This document shows positions 14,967 to 23,770 of a DNA stretch of 28,050 bases, in pieces (position 1 is the stretch's first letter; each line of letters opens with the position of its first letter). Position numbers and translations under genes: made by a program. Below the pieces are notes generated by a model. It was given only the letters and a program-made list of their open reading frames with translations, was not told the DNA's origin and did no database searches. Origin of the DNA: Ignavibacteria bacterium (GTDB taxonomy: Bacteria; Bacteroidota; Ignavibacteria; Ignavibacteriales; Melioribacteraceae); the NCBI GenBank assembly GCA_027347805.1, contig DAIEQP010000314.1:1-28050 (forward strand), read 5' to 3'.

Positions 14967-16820
14967 TTGAAAAGTACAAATTCATTATCAGATAAACTTC
15001 GTTTAATTATTCTTTTGATTTGTTTGCTTGCAGTTAAAATAAATTTTGCTCAAAACAAAAAGGAAATAATCGCAAAAGCTGGAAACATCACTATTACCAA
15101 GGATGAATTCAAAAAAAGATTTGAGTTCGCACCGCATCCCAGAACTGATGGCAGAACAGATACAACTTTTTTGAAAATGGAATTTCTGCAGACTCTTATT
15201 GCCGAAAAATTGCTCTTTCAGCAGGCAATTAAAGAAAGACTGGATTTATCCTCCGAATTCTTAAAGGCATATAAATTTATCCGCAATAATTATTTGCGCG
15301 ATGCGCTTTATACCGAAGAGGTAAAAAACAAAACTGTGATTCCGGATTCTGAGATTGTAAAAGGGGAAAATAAATTTGTTAAAAAAGTGTTTTCAAAATT
15401 TATTTTTTCAAACGATGAAAAGGAAATAACAACGATTTATAACAATCTATTAAAGGGAGCTTCGTTCGATAGCATACTTTCAACCAGACCTGAAAAGAAT
15501 GAACAAAAAAATGCTGAAGAGATTACGTTTGGGAAGATGAATGAAAAAATGGAAAATGTCCTGTTTCAAACAAAGGTTGGAGATGTAACACCCCCAATCG
15601 AATTAAAGGAAGGATGGTATATCTGTAAAGTTTATTCGATCACTAATACAAATAATCTGGAACCGGTTGATTTGAAGAAAATTGAAAGGGTTGTTCGCGA
15701 CAGATTATACGACAGAACCTATCAGGAATTTTATCGGAAATTTTTCAAAGGAATCGTTATTAATTCGGATAGACAGCTTTTTAATAAAATATTTAAATCA
15801 GTTAATGGTTATATAAGCGCAAATAAACCAAGAATGATTAAAAAAAATGGAAAATATGCGCTGTATGAAAAAGACATCGATTCAATTAGAAATAAATTTA
15901 CTCCCAAGGAGTTGGAATCAGATTATATAAAATTTACTCAGCAGCCAGTAAAAGTAAAAGAGTTTTTAGATTTTATGAGAAACGAAGGTTTTGAGTTTGT
16001 CAGCTTTGATTCCGTAAAAGTGAAATCACGACTCAATACTTACATTGCAACATTTATCCAGAACGAAATTCTTGCAAGGGAAGCACTTAAAAGAGGTTAC
16101 GAAAAACTTCCTGAAATTGATTTTGATCTTAAGATTTGGCGCGAATATTTTTTGGCTAATCTAATGATGAAAAAACTTTACAAAACTGAATCTGTGTCTG
16201 ATGATGAAGCGTATAAATTTTTTGCAAAAAACAATAAGATAATTGTAAAACCGGAAGAATTTAAGATATCTCAAATCATTGCAGATAATCTTGAGACAGT
16301 TCAAAAAATATTTTCCGAGTTGGAAGCTGGAAAAGATTTTGCACAACTTACCAGAATCTATAATTCTGAAAATCATAATAAGAAACAAAACAGTGAAATA
16401 GATTCGGATGAGATTGATACTAAAAGTGAAATTTGGGAAGTTGCTAAAAGACTAAAAATAGGCGAGGTATACGGACCGATAAAGGTTCCTGATGGATTTG
16501 CAATAATTAAACTTCTGGAACGAAAAGAACAGAAAAAAGAACAAGTTGAATCTTTTGAAGAAGCTAAAAACGATATTAAAGATTATCTTCAATCCGAAAA
16601 AATGATAAACAAACTTGAAGATGTTACAGCAAAACTTGCTCTTGATAACAAAATGGAAATTAATGAGAAGGTTCTAAATTCTATAAAGTTGAATCCGGTA
16701 AACATGGTTGTCTTCAAAAGATTCGGGTTTGGCGGGCAGCAAATAGCTGTTCCTTACACTCCGAATTTTTCAAGCTGGATGAAGAAGTATGAAATATTAA
16801 AAAAATCTCTTTCTTTCTGA
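14967..16820 (+). CDS. SurA/PrsA-like periplasmic peptidyl-prolyl isomerase, two parvulin-type domains
   Basis: A 617-residue protein starting at TTG, with AGGA 6 bases upstream and no nearby in-frame ATG. Signal peptide ~1-29 (LIILLICLLAVKINFAQ). The SurA-type N-terminal region (~32-120) opens with EIIAKAGNITITKDEF. A first parvulin-like domain lies at ~125-226 (KFIFSND..., GASFDSIL, VGDVTPPIELKEGWYICKV). A second lies at ~415-540 (EFKISQIIAD, GKDFAQLTR, IGEVYGPIKVPDGFAIIKLLE). The final ~75 residues form a helical tail ending near a SWMKKYEIL segment. SurA-type proteins fold outer-membrane and secreted proteins. Here it is the first gene of an operon with a sugar-binding protein and a two-component system, 4 bases before the next start. 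It may chaperone the binding protein or the secreted enzymes; that is inference. Confidence 0.8.
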   Translation: MKSTNSLSDKLRLIILLICLLAVKINFAQNKKEIIAKAGNITITKDEFKKRFEFAPHPRTDGRTDTTFLKMEFLQTLIAEKLLFQQAIKERLDLSSEFLKAYKFIRNNYLRDALYTEEVKNKTVIPDSEIVKGENKFVKKVFSKFIFSNDEKEITTIYNNLLKGASFDSILSTRPEKNEQKNAEEITFGKMNEKMENVLFQTKVGDVTPPIELKEGWYICKVYSITNTNNLEPVDLKKIERVVRDRLYDRTYQEFYRKFFKGIVINSDRQLFNKIFKSVNGYISANKPRMIKKNGKYALYEKDIDSIRNKFTPKELESDYIKFTQQPVKVKEFLDFMRNEGFEFVSFDSVKVKSRLNTYIATFIQNEILAREALKRGYEKLPEIDFDLKIWREYFLANLMMKKLYKTESVSDDEAYKFFAKNNKIIVKPEEFKISQIIADNLETVQKIFSELEAGKDFAQLTRIYNSENHNKKQNSEIDSDEIDTKSEIWEVAKRLKIGEVYGPIKVPDGFAIIKLLERKEQKKEQVESFEEAKNDIKDYLQSEKMINKLEDVTAKLALDNKMEINEKVLNSIKLNPVNMVVFKRFGFGGQQIAVPYTPNFSSWMKKYEILKKSLSF

Positions 16821-16824
16821 TGTG

Positions 16825-18156
16825 ATGATTAAACAACTGAAAAAATTATCAAATCCTTTTTACTATTCGATTGCAGCGATTGGAATTTTTACCCTTGTGC
16901 TGCTTTTGTTTATGTATTTTAAAGAAGATGGATTGTTTGAGCAGCATAATCTTGTAACTAAAATTTATTATGCAGATAACATTTCTCAAACACACCAATT
17001 GTTGATTGACCGGTTTAATAAAATCAATAAAGGAAAAATTGAAGTCGTTCCTATAAATCTTCCGTTCGAAAAATTCAGTACAAACGAAAGAAAGGAATTG
17101 TTGATTCGATATCTTAGAAGTAAAAGTGACCGGATTGATATTTTCTCTGTAGATCAAATCTGGGTCCCTAGATTTGCAAAATGGACTGAACCGATAGAAA
17201 AGTATTTCCCCGAGACAGAAAAAAAAGACTTAATTGAACAGGCACTTAAAACCTGTTACAACAAAAATGATCTCGTAGCAATTCCTCTTTATTATGATAT
17301 TGGACTACTTTACTACAATGATTTTGTTTTGAGAAAATCGCCGAAATATGAATCAATTAAAAAAGAATTAACGAATTTTATAACCTGGGAAAGATTTATC
17401 GAAATCGGAAAGGAATTAAAATCTTTTGGTGTGCCGGTATACTTATTCCCTGGTGATGATTATGAAGGACTGATGTGCAGTTTTATTGAGCTGTTAGGAA
17501 GTCAGAATGAGGATTTGATTGTAAGAGATTCAATTCGTTTATCTACACCAGGCGCGGAAAAGTCTTTGCAATTGCTCGTTGACCTTATAAATGATTCGCA
17601 ATTAACTTCAAAAGAAGTTTTGAATTTCAGAGAATCTGAATGTTATAAAAAATTCATTCGTGAAAATGGTTTGTTTCTCCGCGGCTGGTCAGGGTTTCAT
17701 TTTTGGTACAAAGATATAATTGGGCCCGAGAATATTTTTTCGAAATACCTGGTAGTTCCTTTGCCTCATTTCAAAAATGGAAAGGCTACAAGTATAATCG
17801 GCGGCTGGAATCTGATGGTATCCAAATATTCTACTAAGAAAAATGAAGCAATAAAGTTTATTAAATTTCTTGTAAGTGAAGCATCGCAGGAAACAATGTT
17901 TGAGAATGGAGGTTATCTTCCAATAAATAAATCGGTTTATAATAATTCGGAATTTTTAAAGAAGCATCCCGATCTGAATTTTTATGAGACTGTAATGGCA
18001 ACAGGATACAACAGGCCGTTTCTAGATAAGTATACAAGATGTTCTGACGTAATTGCTCATTATTTGAATCTGGCGATGAGAAAACAAATCAGTGTTAAAC
18101 AGGCTCTAGCAACAGCAGAGCGTGTAATTAACTCCGGCGAATTTTTTATGAAGTGA
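16825..18156 (+). CDS. Membrane-tethered extracellular solute-binding protein (sugar type), likely sensory
   Basis: A 443-residue protein. GTG 16822 is directly followed by ATG 16825, which is chosen. Residues ~11-32 form a hydrophobic helix without a clear cleavage site, so the protein is probably tethered to the inner membrane. The rest reads as a family-1 sugar-binding protein (SBP_bac_1): an early hinge strand (KIYYADN), an R-I-D-I-F-S-V-D-Q-I-W-V-P block, AIPLYYDIGLLYYN, then I-I-G-G-W-N-L-M-V-S-K-Y and a late aromatic-rich section. No ABC permease or ATPase gene is nearby. The next two genes, 3 and then 9 bases apart, are a histidine kinase and a sigma-54 activator. It more likely presents sugar to the kinase than feeds a transporter. 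Ligand unknown; glucan oligosaccharide is plausible from the neighbours. Confidence 0.8.
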   Translation: MIKQLKKLSNPFYYSIAAIGIFTLVLLLFMYFKEDGLFEQHNLVTKIYYADNISQTHQLLIDRFNKINKGKIEVVPINLPFEKFSTNERKELLIRYLRSKSDRIDIFSVDQIWVPRFAKWTEPIEKYFPETEKKDLIEQALKTCYNKNDLVAIPLYYDIGLLYYNDFVLRKSPKYESIKKELTNFITWERFIEIGKELKSFGVPVYLFPGDDYEGLMCSFIELLGSQNEDLIVRDSIRLSTPGAEKSLQLLVDLINDSQLTSKEVLNFRESECYKKFIRENGLFLRGWSGFHFWYKDIIGPENIFSKYLVVPLPHFKNGKATSIIGGWNLMVSKYSTKKNEAIKFIKFLVSEASQETMFENGGYLPINKSVYNNSEFLKKHPDLNFYETVMATGYNRPFLDKYTRCSDVIAHYLNLAMRKQISVKQALATAERVINSGEFFMK

Positions 18157-18159
18157 TTT

Positions 18160-19644
18160 ATGAAAACAAAAAATCTTTTCATTGAAAGTTTAAGGAAGTA
18201 TCATTTCGAAATTAAACATCTTACAGTTGTTTTTATTGCATTGCTCATTTTGCAGCTGATACTTATTTACGTGAATAAAGCTTCGATGAGAAACTTTGTA
18301 AACAATACGCAGGAATGGTTTCAAAAAAATTCGGCTGAAAGATTTGCCGGATTAAGTTCATCAACATTGGAACTGCTTTTAGAAACCGCACGAAAAAATA
18401 CTTCAATTAACAGTGCAGACCAGAGAAGAGTAGTCCAGTTTTTTGATATTATTCTCAATCAGCAAGTGCTGCAGCAAAATGTCGAAGAAATATGCCTTCT
18501 TATTTCTGATGGAAACAAAACTTATGCGATTGATGATGGAAGAGTTCTCTATTCATTCATATTTACTAAACAAATCGAAGATCATGATGCTTCGTCTCGG
18601 CATAGTGAAGCATTGACTCTTTATAAAGGAATTAAGTCTGAACTTGAAGCAAATGAACAAATAATAAATATTCTTAAAAACAAACAGACCTATCACATAT
18701 TTGTGCCATTTGTTCCGCATGGTGAATTTATGGGTGCGTTGTATATGAGAAATACTACTGATGTTTCTTTTATTCAACGAGAAATTGTTTCCAATTATGA
18801 AGAGACCTCGATTATTTATACAGCATTGTTTTTGCTTGGACTTCTTGCAATGTATTACATTTCATCCTACACTGTAAAAGAAAGAGATGAAGCGCAGAAA
18901 TTTTTGCTCGATGAACATGAAACCAGAATTAAACAAAAAATGGATCATGATAAAGAAGCTCTTTTTACAAAAAGAATTTATCATACTCATCACAAGGCAG
19001 AAAAGGTGATGGGATTTATAAAAGATGACCTGCGTACAATTAATCAGAACAATATTGATGAGATAAAATCTCGAGTAAGCCGGTATTCAAATTTTGTTTC
19101 AAGAGTAATTTATGATATGAAATGGTATGATCCTCCGGTTCAAACTATTCGGAATATGGCTTTTCAGACGGATCTTAATGAAGTGATCAGGTTCCTAGTT
19201 GAGAATATTTTTAATCGTACTGCAAGAAAAACAGAATCGTTCCAGATAAAAATGAATCTCGACTCTACTGTTCCTGTGATTCATATAAATGAATTTGTTG
19301 TTTGGGAAATACTTGAGCCGCTGATTCAAAACAGTATTGATCATGGCGGGGAAGAAAATATTCAAGTTGTAATCTCAACGAAGTATGATAAGGACAATGG
19401 AACAACAGTTTTAACAATTGAAGATAATGGACCGGGAATTTCATCTGAACTTCTTAAACAGGATGAAAATGGTGTTAAGCAGCTTTTCCTTGAAAATGTA
19501 ACCTCAAAGACATATTCGCCCCCTTCGGGTTACGGGTGTTATATTGCTTATGAAATTTCTAAGCAGCGATGCGGCTGGAATATTGATGTTGAGAATTTAC
19601 CAGAACGCGGATGCAGATTTACAATTACTATTCCGCATAAATAA
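18160..19644 (+). CDS. Sensor histidine kinase with unusual H-box
   Basis: A 494-residue kinase with helices at ~21-38 and ~217-237 and a ~180-residue periplasmic domain between. A basic coiled region follows (~240-272). The dimerisation segment has HTHHKAEKVMGFIKDDL (275-291) in place of the usual H-E-[LI]-[RN]-x-P box, so the phosphorylated His may be H275, H277 or H278. The ATPase domain has N391 (EPLIQNSIDHGG) and EDNGPGIS (421-428). Its G2 region is GYGCYIAYEIS (457-467) instead of GxGLGLA. It sits between the tethered sugar-binding protein and the NtrC-like regulator. The periplasmic domain is not a recognised sensor fold to me and may dock the binding protein. Phosphotransfer to the next gene's product is inferred from order. 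Confidence 0.83.
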   Translation: MKTKNLFIESLRKYHFEIKHLTVVFIALLILQLILIYVNKASMRNFVNNTQEWFQKNSAERFAGLSSSTLELLLETARKNTSINSADQRRVVQFFDIILNQQVLQQNVEEICLLISDGNKTYAIDDGRVLYSFIFTKQIEDHDASSRHSEALTLYKGIKSELEANEQIINILKNKQTYHIFVPFVPHGEFMGALYMRNTTDVSFIQREIVSNYEETSIIYTALFLLGLLAMYYISSYTVKERDEAQKFLLDEHETRIKQKMDHDKEALFTKRIYHTHHKAEKVMGFIKDDLRTINQNNIDEIKSRVSRYSNFVSRVIYDMKWYDPPVQTIRNMAFQTDLNEVIRFLVENIFNRTARKTESFQIKMNLDSTVPVIHINEFVVWEILEPLIQNSIDHGGEENIQVVISTKYDKDNGTTVLTIEDNGPGISSELLKQDENGVKQLFLENVTSKTYSPPSGYGCYIAYEISKQRCGWNIDVENLPERGCRFTITIPHK

Positions 19645-19653
19645 GGAGTATGA

Positions 19654-21117
19654 ATGGTTTCAAAGGATCAAATAAATATTTTACTAATCGAAGATGAAGA
19701 TTTTGATGTTAGGAGAATTGAGAATACTATCCGGCCTTTTGCCTCTCAGATAAAAATAATTGATGTTGTTTCTGATGGTATATCAGCGCTTGATTTGCTT
19801 GGCATCAAAAAGAATTCGTACGATTTAGTTGTTATGGATTTTCAAATAGCAGGCGGATTGCGCGGCGAACAATTAATAAAAAAAATAAAAGATTCAGATC
19901 CGAGCCTCCAAATTATTGTTGTAACAAAAATGACAATTAATATTACAAATTATGAGTTTGCTCATAATCTTATGGAAGCAGGAGCTTTTTGGTACTGCAC
20001 AAAATATCCGGGTGACATAGAAGATTATATTTATCAGCCTACGGATTTTGTAATGGCAATTTTTAATGCCGCTGAGAAAAGAAAACTTATTAAAGACAAA
20101 CAGAAATCGAATCAGAAACTGGATAGAAAAGTTGGTGATATTCTTGCTGGAAAGAAAATTATCGGTATTTCAAATGAAGTGAAAAAACTGAGAGAGCAAA
20201 TAGAAAAATTTGCCAACAGCAATACGCCAATTCTAATTTCGGGTTCAAGCGGAACTGGTAAAGAACTTGTCGCTTATAATCTGCATTATACCGGAAACAG
20301 AAAATTTGAGAATTTTATTCCGATTAACTGCGGAAGTATTCCGGATCAGCTGATTGAAAGCGAATTATTCGGTTATGAAAAAGGTGCGTTTACAGGCGCT
20401 GATAAAGGCAAGCTGGGATTATTTGAACTTGCAAACAACGGAACAATATTTCTGGATGAAGTATCGGAATTACCTCTTTCTTCACAGGTAAAACTTTTAA
20501 GAGTGCTGCAGGAAGGTGAAGTTGAAAAACTTGGCAGGACTGAAAAAGTAAAAGTGAATGTAAGGATTATTTCTGCGTCAAATAAAAGTCTGGAAACCGA
20601 AGTGAAGGAAAAAAGATTCAGGGAAGATCTTTATTACCGCCTCAATGTTATGCCGATTAATGTCCCGAATCTATCTCAAAGAAAAGAGGATATACATTTT
20701 CTTGTAGATTATTTTATGAACGAGTTCGCTATCGATATGGGTAAAGAGATTCCGGTAATTACTGAAGATGCTATGAAAAAACTTGTAAACTATGAATGGC
20801 CGGGAAATATCCGCGAACTTAAAAATCTTGTTCAGCGACTTTTATTCTTTGATGAAAAAGTAATTGATTCTGTTCTAATAGATAATGCAATTGGTAAAAG
20901 AGTTTTTGAACCTGAAATATCTCTTGCTTCAGATGAAGGAATTAGTTTTAGGAATCCGGAAGGAATTGTTATTCTTAAGACAATGGAAAAAACATTTCGT
21001 GAAAAGTATTTCAGATATGTAAGAAAGCAATCTGATTCTGATGCGGAAGCAGCCAAAAAACTGGGATTGGCCCCGCCAAACTATTCCAGAATGTGCAAAG
21101 AACTTGGATTAAAATAA
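19654..21117 (+). CDS. NtrC-family sigma-54-dependent response regulator (sugar-sensing operon)
   Basis: A 487-residue activator with a strong AAGGAG 5 bases before the ATG. The receiver (~7-140) has E13/D14, phospho-acceptor D62 (LVVMDFQ), T91 and K117 (YCTKYPGD). It is slightly longer than usual around the alpha4-beta5 part. The AAA+ domain has Walker A GSSGTGKE (197-204), GAFTGA (244-249) and Walker B NGTIFLDE (262-269). A Fis-like helix-turn-helix sits at the end (~455-487, DAEAAKKLGLAPPNYSRMCKELG). All sigma-54 contact residues are present. The nearest plausible target is the GH2 promoter at 21232, directly downstream, with a palindrome at 21127-21139. It is last in the PPIase-SBP-kinase operon, and the intergenic space after it holds the GH2 promoter. 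Confidence 0.92.
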   Translation: MVSKDQINILLIEDEDFDVRRIENTIRPFASQIKIIDVVSDGISALDLLGIKKNSYDLVVMDFQIAGGLRGEQLIKKIKDSDPSLQIIVVTKMTINITNYEFAHNLMEAGAFWYCTKYPGDIEDYIYQPTDFVMAIFNAAEKRKLIKDKQKSNQKLDRKVGDILAGKKIIGISNEVKKLREQIEKFANSNTPILISGSSGTGKELVAYNLHYTGNRKFENFIPINCGSIPDQLIESELFGYEKGAFTGADKGKLGLFELANNGTIFLDEVSELPLSSQVKLLRVLQEGEVEKLGRTEKVKVNVRIISASNKSLETEVKEKRFREDLYYRLNVMPINVPNLSQRKEDIHFLVDYFMNEFAIDMGKEIPVITEDAMKKLVNYEWPGNIRELKNLVQRLLFFDEKVIDSVLIDNAIGKRVFEPEISLASDEGISFRNPEGIVILKTMEKTFREKYFRYVRKQSDSDAEAAKKLGLAPPNYSRMCKELGLK

Positions 21118-21126
21118 TTTACCAAA

Positions 21127-21139
21127 TATCATTATGATA
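21127..21139. promoter_or_regulatory. Palindrome TATCAT-T-ATGATA, candidate activator site
   Basis: A perfect 6-1-6 palindrome about 125 bases before the predicted GH2 transcription start, in the usual range for NtrC-like enhancers. An 8-base palindrome ACGGCCGT (21166-21173) and a split repeat CGAAC...GTTCG (21184-21215) also lie in this 167-base gap. Short palindromes are common, so the call is tentative. Confidence 0.35.
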
Positions 21140-21231
21140 AGCTTGTGTTATTAGATTTATAACTCACGGCCGTAATTTCATTCCGAACATCAAAAATTTT
21201 ATTCAAAACAGTTCGTAATTCAATTTCATTT

Positions 21232-21247
21232 TGGTACTTATTTTGCA
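21232..21247 (+). promoter_or_regulatory. Sigma-54 (-24/-12) promoter of the GH2 gene
   Basis: TGGTACTTATTTTGCA fits TGGCAC-N5-TTGCA with a single change, C to T, in the -24 block. The GG (21233-21234) and GC (21245-21246) are 10 bases apart. The predicted start is near 21258, 27 bases before the ATG at 21285. Its location next to a sigma-54 activator gene strengthens the call. Confidence 0.82.
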
Positions 21248-21284
21248 TAGAAACATTGCTCCAAAATAATTTACCGGATATACA

Positions 21285-23639
21285 ATGATTAAAATAAACA
21301 GTATAATAAAATATCTTTCAGCATTCTTAGTGTTTATAAGCTGTTATACATCTGCACAAACAGCAGCGCTGGAAGCTTCTTTATCACTTCAGGATGTTAG
21401 CGGAATAAAAATTCCTTATCAAAATGGAATGCCTTTACCGACTTTTGAAAAACAAAGCGGGAGACAAATTTTAGATTTAGCCGGTGAATGGAAAAAAATA
21501 AGATTTGTTACTAATGATAACTTAACACTTGCAAAAAGAGATGCTGCTGGTATTACCGCATTAGAAACTGAAGCTGCTGGAAAACAGCTGTCGACTTTTA
21601 ATGATGCAGGATGGGATAAAAAAACTTTACCTGGTGTTGAAAATGCGTTAACAGAGGCAACAGCTCCCGGTGGACTTTTCCCGGAAATTTATAATGATGG
21701 AATTTGGTACAGAAAAACATTTACTCTTGATGCAGCTAATAATGGAAAATTTATTAAGCTGATGTTCTATGCTGTTAATTATGTGTGTGATATCTGGATA
21801 AATGATAAATATGTTGGATATCATGAAGGCGGTTATACTCCTTTTGCATTCGATGTATCCTCATTTCTCAAATATGGTTCTTCAAATGTAATTGCAATCC
21901 GGGTTGATAATATTGCGTGGGGCTCAAGGAAAGATATAATTCCTTACAATCAAGTTGATTGGTTTAATTACGCCGGTGTGATTCATGATATCTACCTCGA
22001 AGTTTCAGACCCGGTTTCTGTAACACGCACAAATATTATTTCCAAAGATGTGGATGGAAACATAGAAGCAACAATTATTTTGAATAATAAAAAGAGCAGT
22101 AGTGTAAATATCAGTGCGACGGTTAAAGTATATGAAGCCGCGGTAACAATTTCAAATATTCAATCCGAGTATGCAAAAGATTTAATCGGATCTGAGGCTG
22201 TAATTACCGGAACAAATCAAAAAAGTGTAAATGTAAATTCATCAAGTGTAAGCGTTTGGAAAGCTAATTTGAAAATTGCCAATCCAAAGTTGTGGTCTAT
22301 GAAAACACCAAACCTTTATATAATGAAAGTTACACTTATGGACGGCTCAACAATTCTTGATGAATATTATACACAATTCGGTATTAGAACCGTTTCCACC
22401 AAGGATGGAAAATTTTTGCTGAATAATAAAATTATGTTATTAACTGGCGTTGCAAGACACGAAGAACATCCTGATTATGGAAGAAGTGTTCCGAAAAGTA
22501 TTATTTACTCTGATCTCGTGACAATTAAAAACTTGAATGCAGTTTATTTGAGAACTGCACATTATCCGAACCATTTATATACATACCTTATGGCGGACAG
22601 ACTCGGAATTGCAATAATGGAAGAGATTCCTTTGTGGCAATGGGATACGCAGGATGTTTGGGATATTCAAAATCTCAATCGTAAAATTCATCAGCAAATG
22701 TTTAGAGAAATGGTTTTCAAAGATTACAACCGGCCATCAGTAGTTATGTGGAGTACATCCAATGAATGCCATTTGAATGGCGGCGGAAGACTTGTATATC
22801 ATAATTTAATTAAAGATGATCTGAGAAGTAATTATGATGATGGCAGATTGTTAACTCAATCGGCTGCTGCTGATAATCCTGGCGCGACTGATATTTCTCA
22901 AACGATGCTGGATGTTGCAGGATGGACAATTTATTTTGGAATATTTTATGGTAAAAGCGGAAGTTATCTTGGTCCAACATTTTCATTCGTGAATGATGCA
23001 AAAGCTGCTTTCCCGACAAAACCAATTATGGATACTGAATTTGGTTATTGGTCTTCTGAAAATGGTTCTACCGAAGGAGAGCAGGTGAATGTGTTGAATC
23101 AAACATTCAATGCGTTTAAATTCAATTTCCCTTATGATGCATCAGGTATATTAAGCCCGGATGGTAATTTAATGGGAACAACCTGGTGGTGTGTTTTCGA
23201 CTGGTATCAATACAAACCAAAGAAAAGCGGCTGGCAGACAATGGGATTAATTTCCATGGATCGTAAAACCGAAAAACAAGCTGCTGGAGTTTTAAGAAAT
23301 TTGTATTTGCCATATTCCACAAAGGATGGTATCTCTGTCGGAATTAATGAAGAATCCGGAATAATTCCATCTCAATTTGGCCTTGATCAGAATTATCCGA
23401 ATCCATTTAATCCGGAAACTCAGATAAATTATTATCTCCCTCAATCAGAAAATGTTTCTTTGAAGATTTATGATCTTCTTGGCAAAGAAGTTGCAATACT
23501 TGTAAATGAATTTAAGCAAGCTGGAAAATATTCGGTTAATTTCTCCGCGCAAAGTTCAAGACTTACTTCAGGCGTGTATTTCTATAAACTTGTTGCCGGA
23601 AAATTCAGCGAAGTAAGAAAAATGATTTTAATAAAATAG
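21285..23639 (+). CDS. Secreted GH2-family glycosidase with T9SS C-terminal domain
   Basis: A 784-residue exo-glycosidase with signal peptide ~1-25 (FLVFISCYTSAQT). The GH2 N-terminal sugar-binding jelly roll (~60-245) includes GIWYRKTF and an N-x-Y-V-C-D-I-W-I-N-D-K-Y-V-G segment. The immunoglobulin-like domain (~247-370) follows. The TIM barrel (~372-680) has R-T-A-H-Y-P (423-428), acid/base E494 in WSTSNE and nucleophile E585 in MDTEFG. The last ~85 residues are a T9SS sorting domain starting QNYPNPFNPE at ~702 and ending VRKMILIK. GH2 covers beta-galactosidase, beta-glucuronidase, beta-mannosidase and others, and the motifs do not fix the specificity. The sequence before the sugar-binding domain is somewhat longer than usual. 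A sigma-54 promoter lies directly in front. Confidence 0.9.
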   Translation: MIKINSIIKYLSAFLVFISCYTSAQTAALEASLSLQDVSGIKIPYQNGMPLPTFEKQSGRQILDLAGEWKKIRFVTNDNLTLAKRDAAGITALETEAAGKQLSTFNDAGWDKKTLPGVENALTEATAPGGLFPEIYNDGIWYRKTFTLDAANNGKFIKLMFYAVNYVCDIWINDKYVGYHEGGYTPFAFDVSSFLKYGSSNVIAIRVDNIAWGSRKDIIPYNQVDWFNYAGVIHDIYLEVSDPVSVTRTNIISKDVDGNIEATIILNNKKSSSVNISATVKVYEAAVTISNIQSEYAKDLIGSEAVITGTNQKSVNVNSSSVSVWKANLKIANPKLWSMKTPNLYIMKVTLMDGSTILDEYYTQFGIRTVSTKDGKFLLNNKIMLLTGVARHEEHPDYGRSVPKSIIYSDLVTIKNLNAVYLRTAHYPNHLYTYLMADRLGIAIMEEIPLWQWDTQDVWDIQNLNRKIHQQMFREMVFKDYNRPSVVMWSTSNECHLNGGGRLVYHNLIKDDLRSNYDDGRLLTQSAAADNPGATDISQTMLDVAGWTIYFGIFYGKSGSYLGPTFSFVNDAKAAFPTKPIMDTEFGYWSSENGSTEGEQVNVLNQTFNAFKFNFPYDASGILSPDGNLMGTTWWCVFDWYQYKPKKSGWQTMGLISMDRKTEKQAAGVLRNLYLPYSTKDGISVGINEESGIIPSQFGLDQNYPNPFNPETQINYYLPQSENVSLKIYDLLGKEVAILVNEFKQAGKYSVNFSAQSSRLTSGVYFYKLVAGKFSEVRKMILIK

Positions 23640-23770
23640 TTGAGCAAACATAAATTACATTTATACATATTTGTCTATGATGAATTATTAACATCTGATA
23701 TGTTGCTGACAGGATTTTGATGCATGTGCTTAAGCAATGTACGGACATTTTATTCCAGTATAATCTTTTT

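Noticed and set aside
16849..17157. 102-codon minus-strand ORF inside the solute-binding protein gene
   Set aside because: It is a shadow of the coding strand with no start signal.
16825..18156. Component of an ABC sugar importer
   Set aside because: No permease or ATPase gene is adjacent; the protein has an uncleaved-looking anchor and is followed directly by a kinase and regulator.
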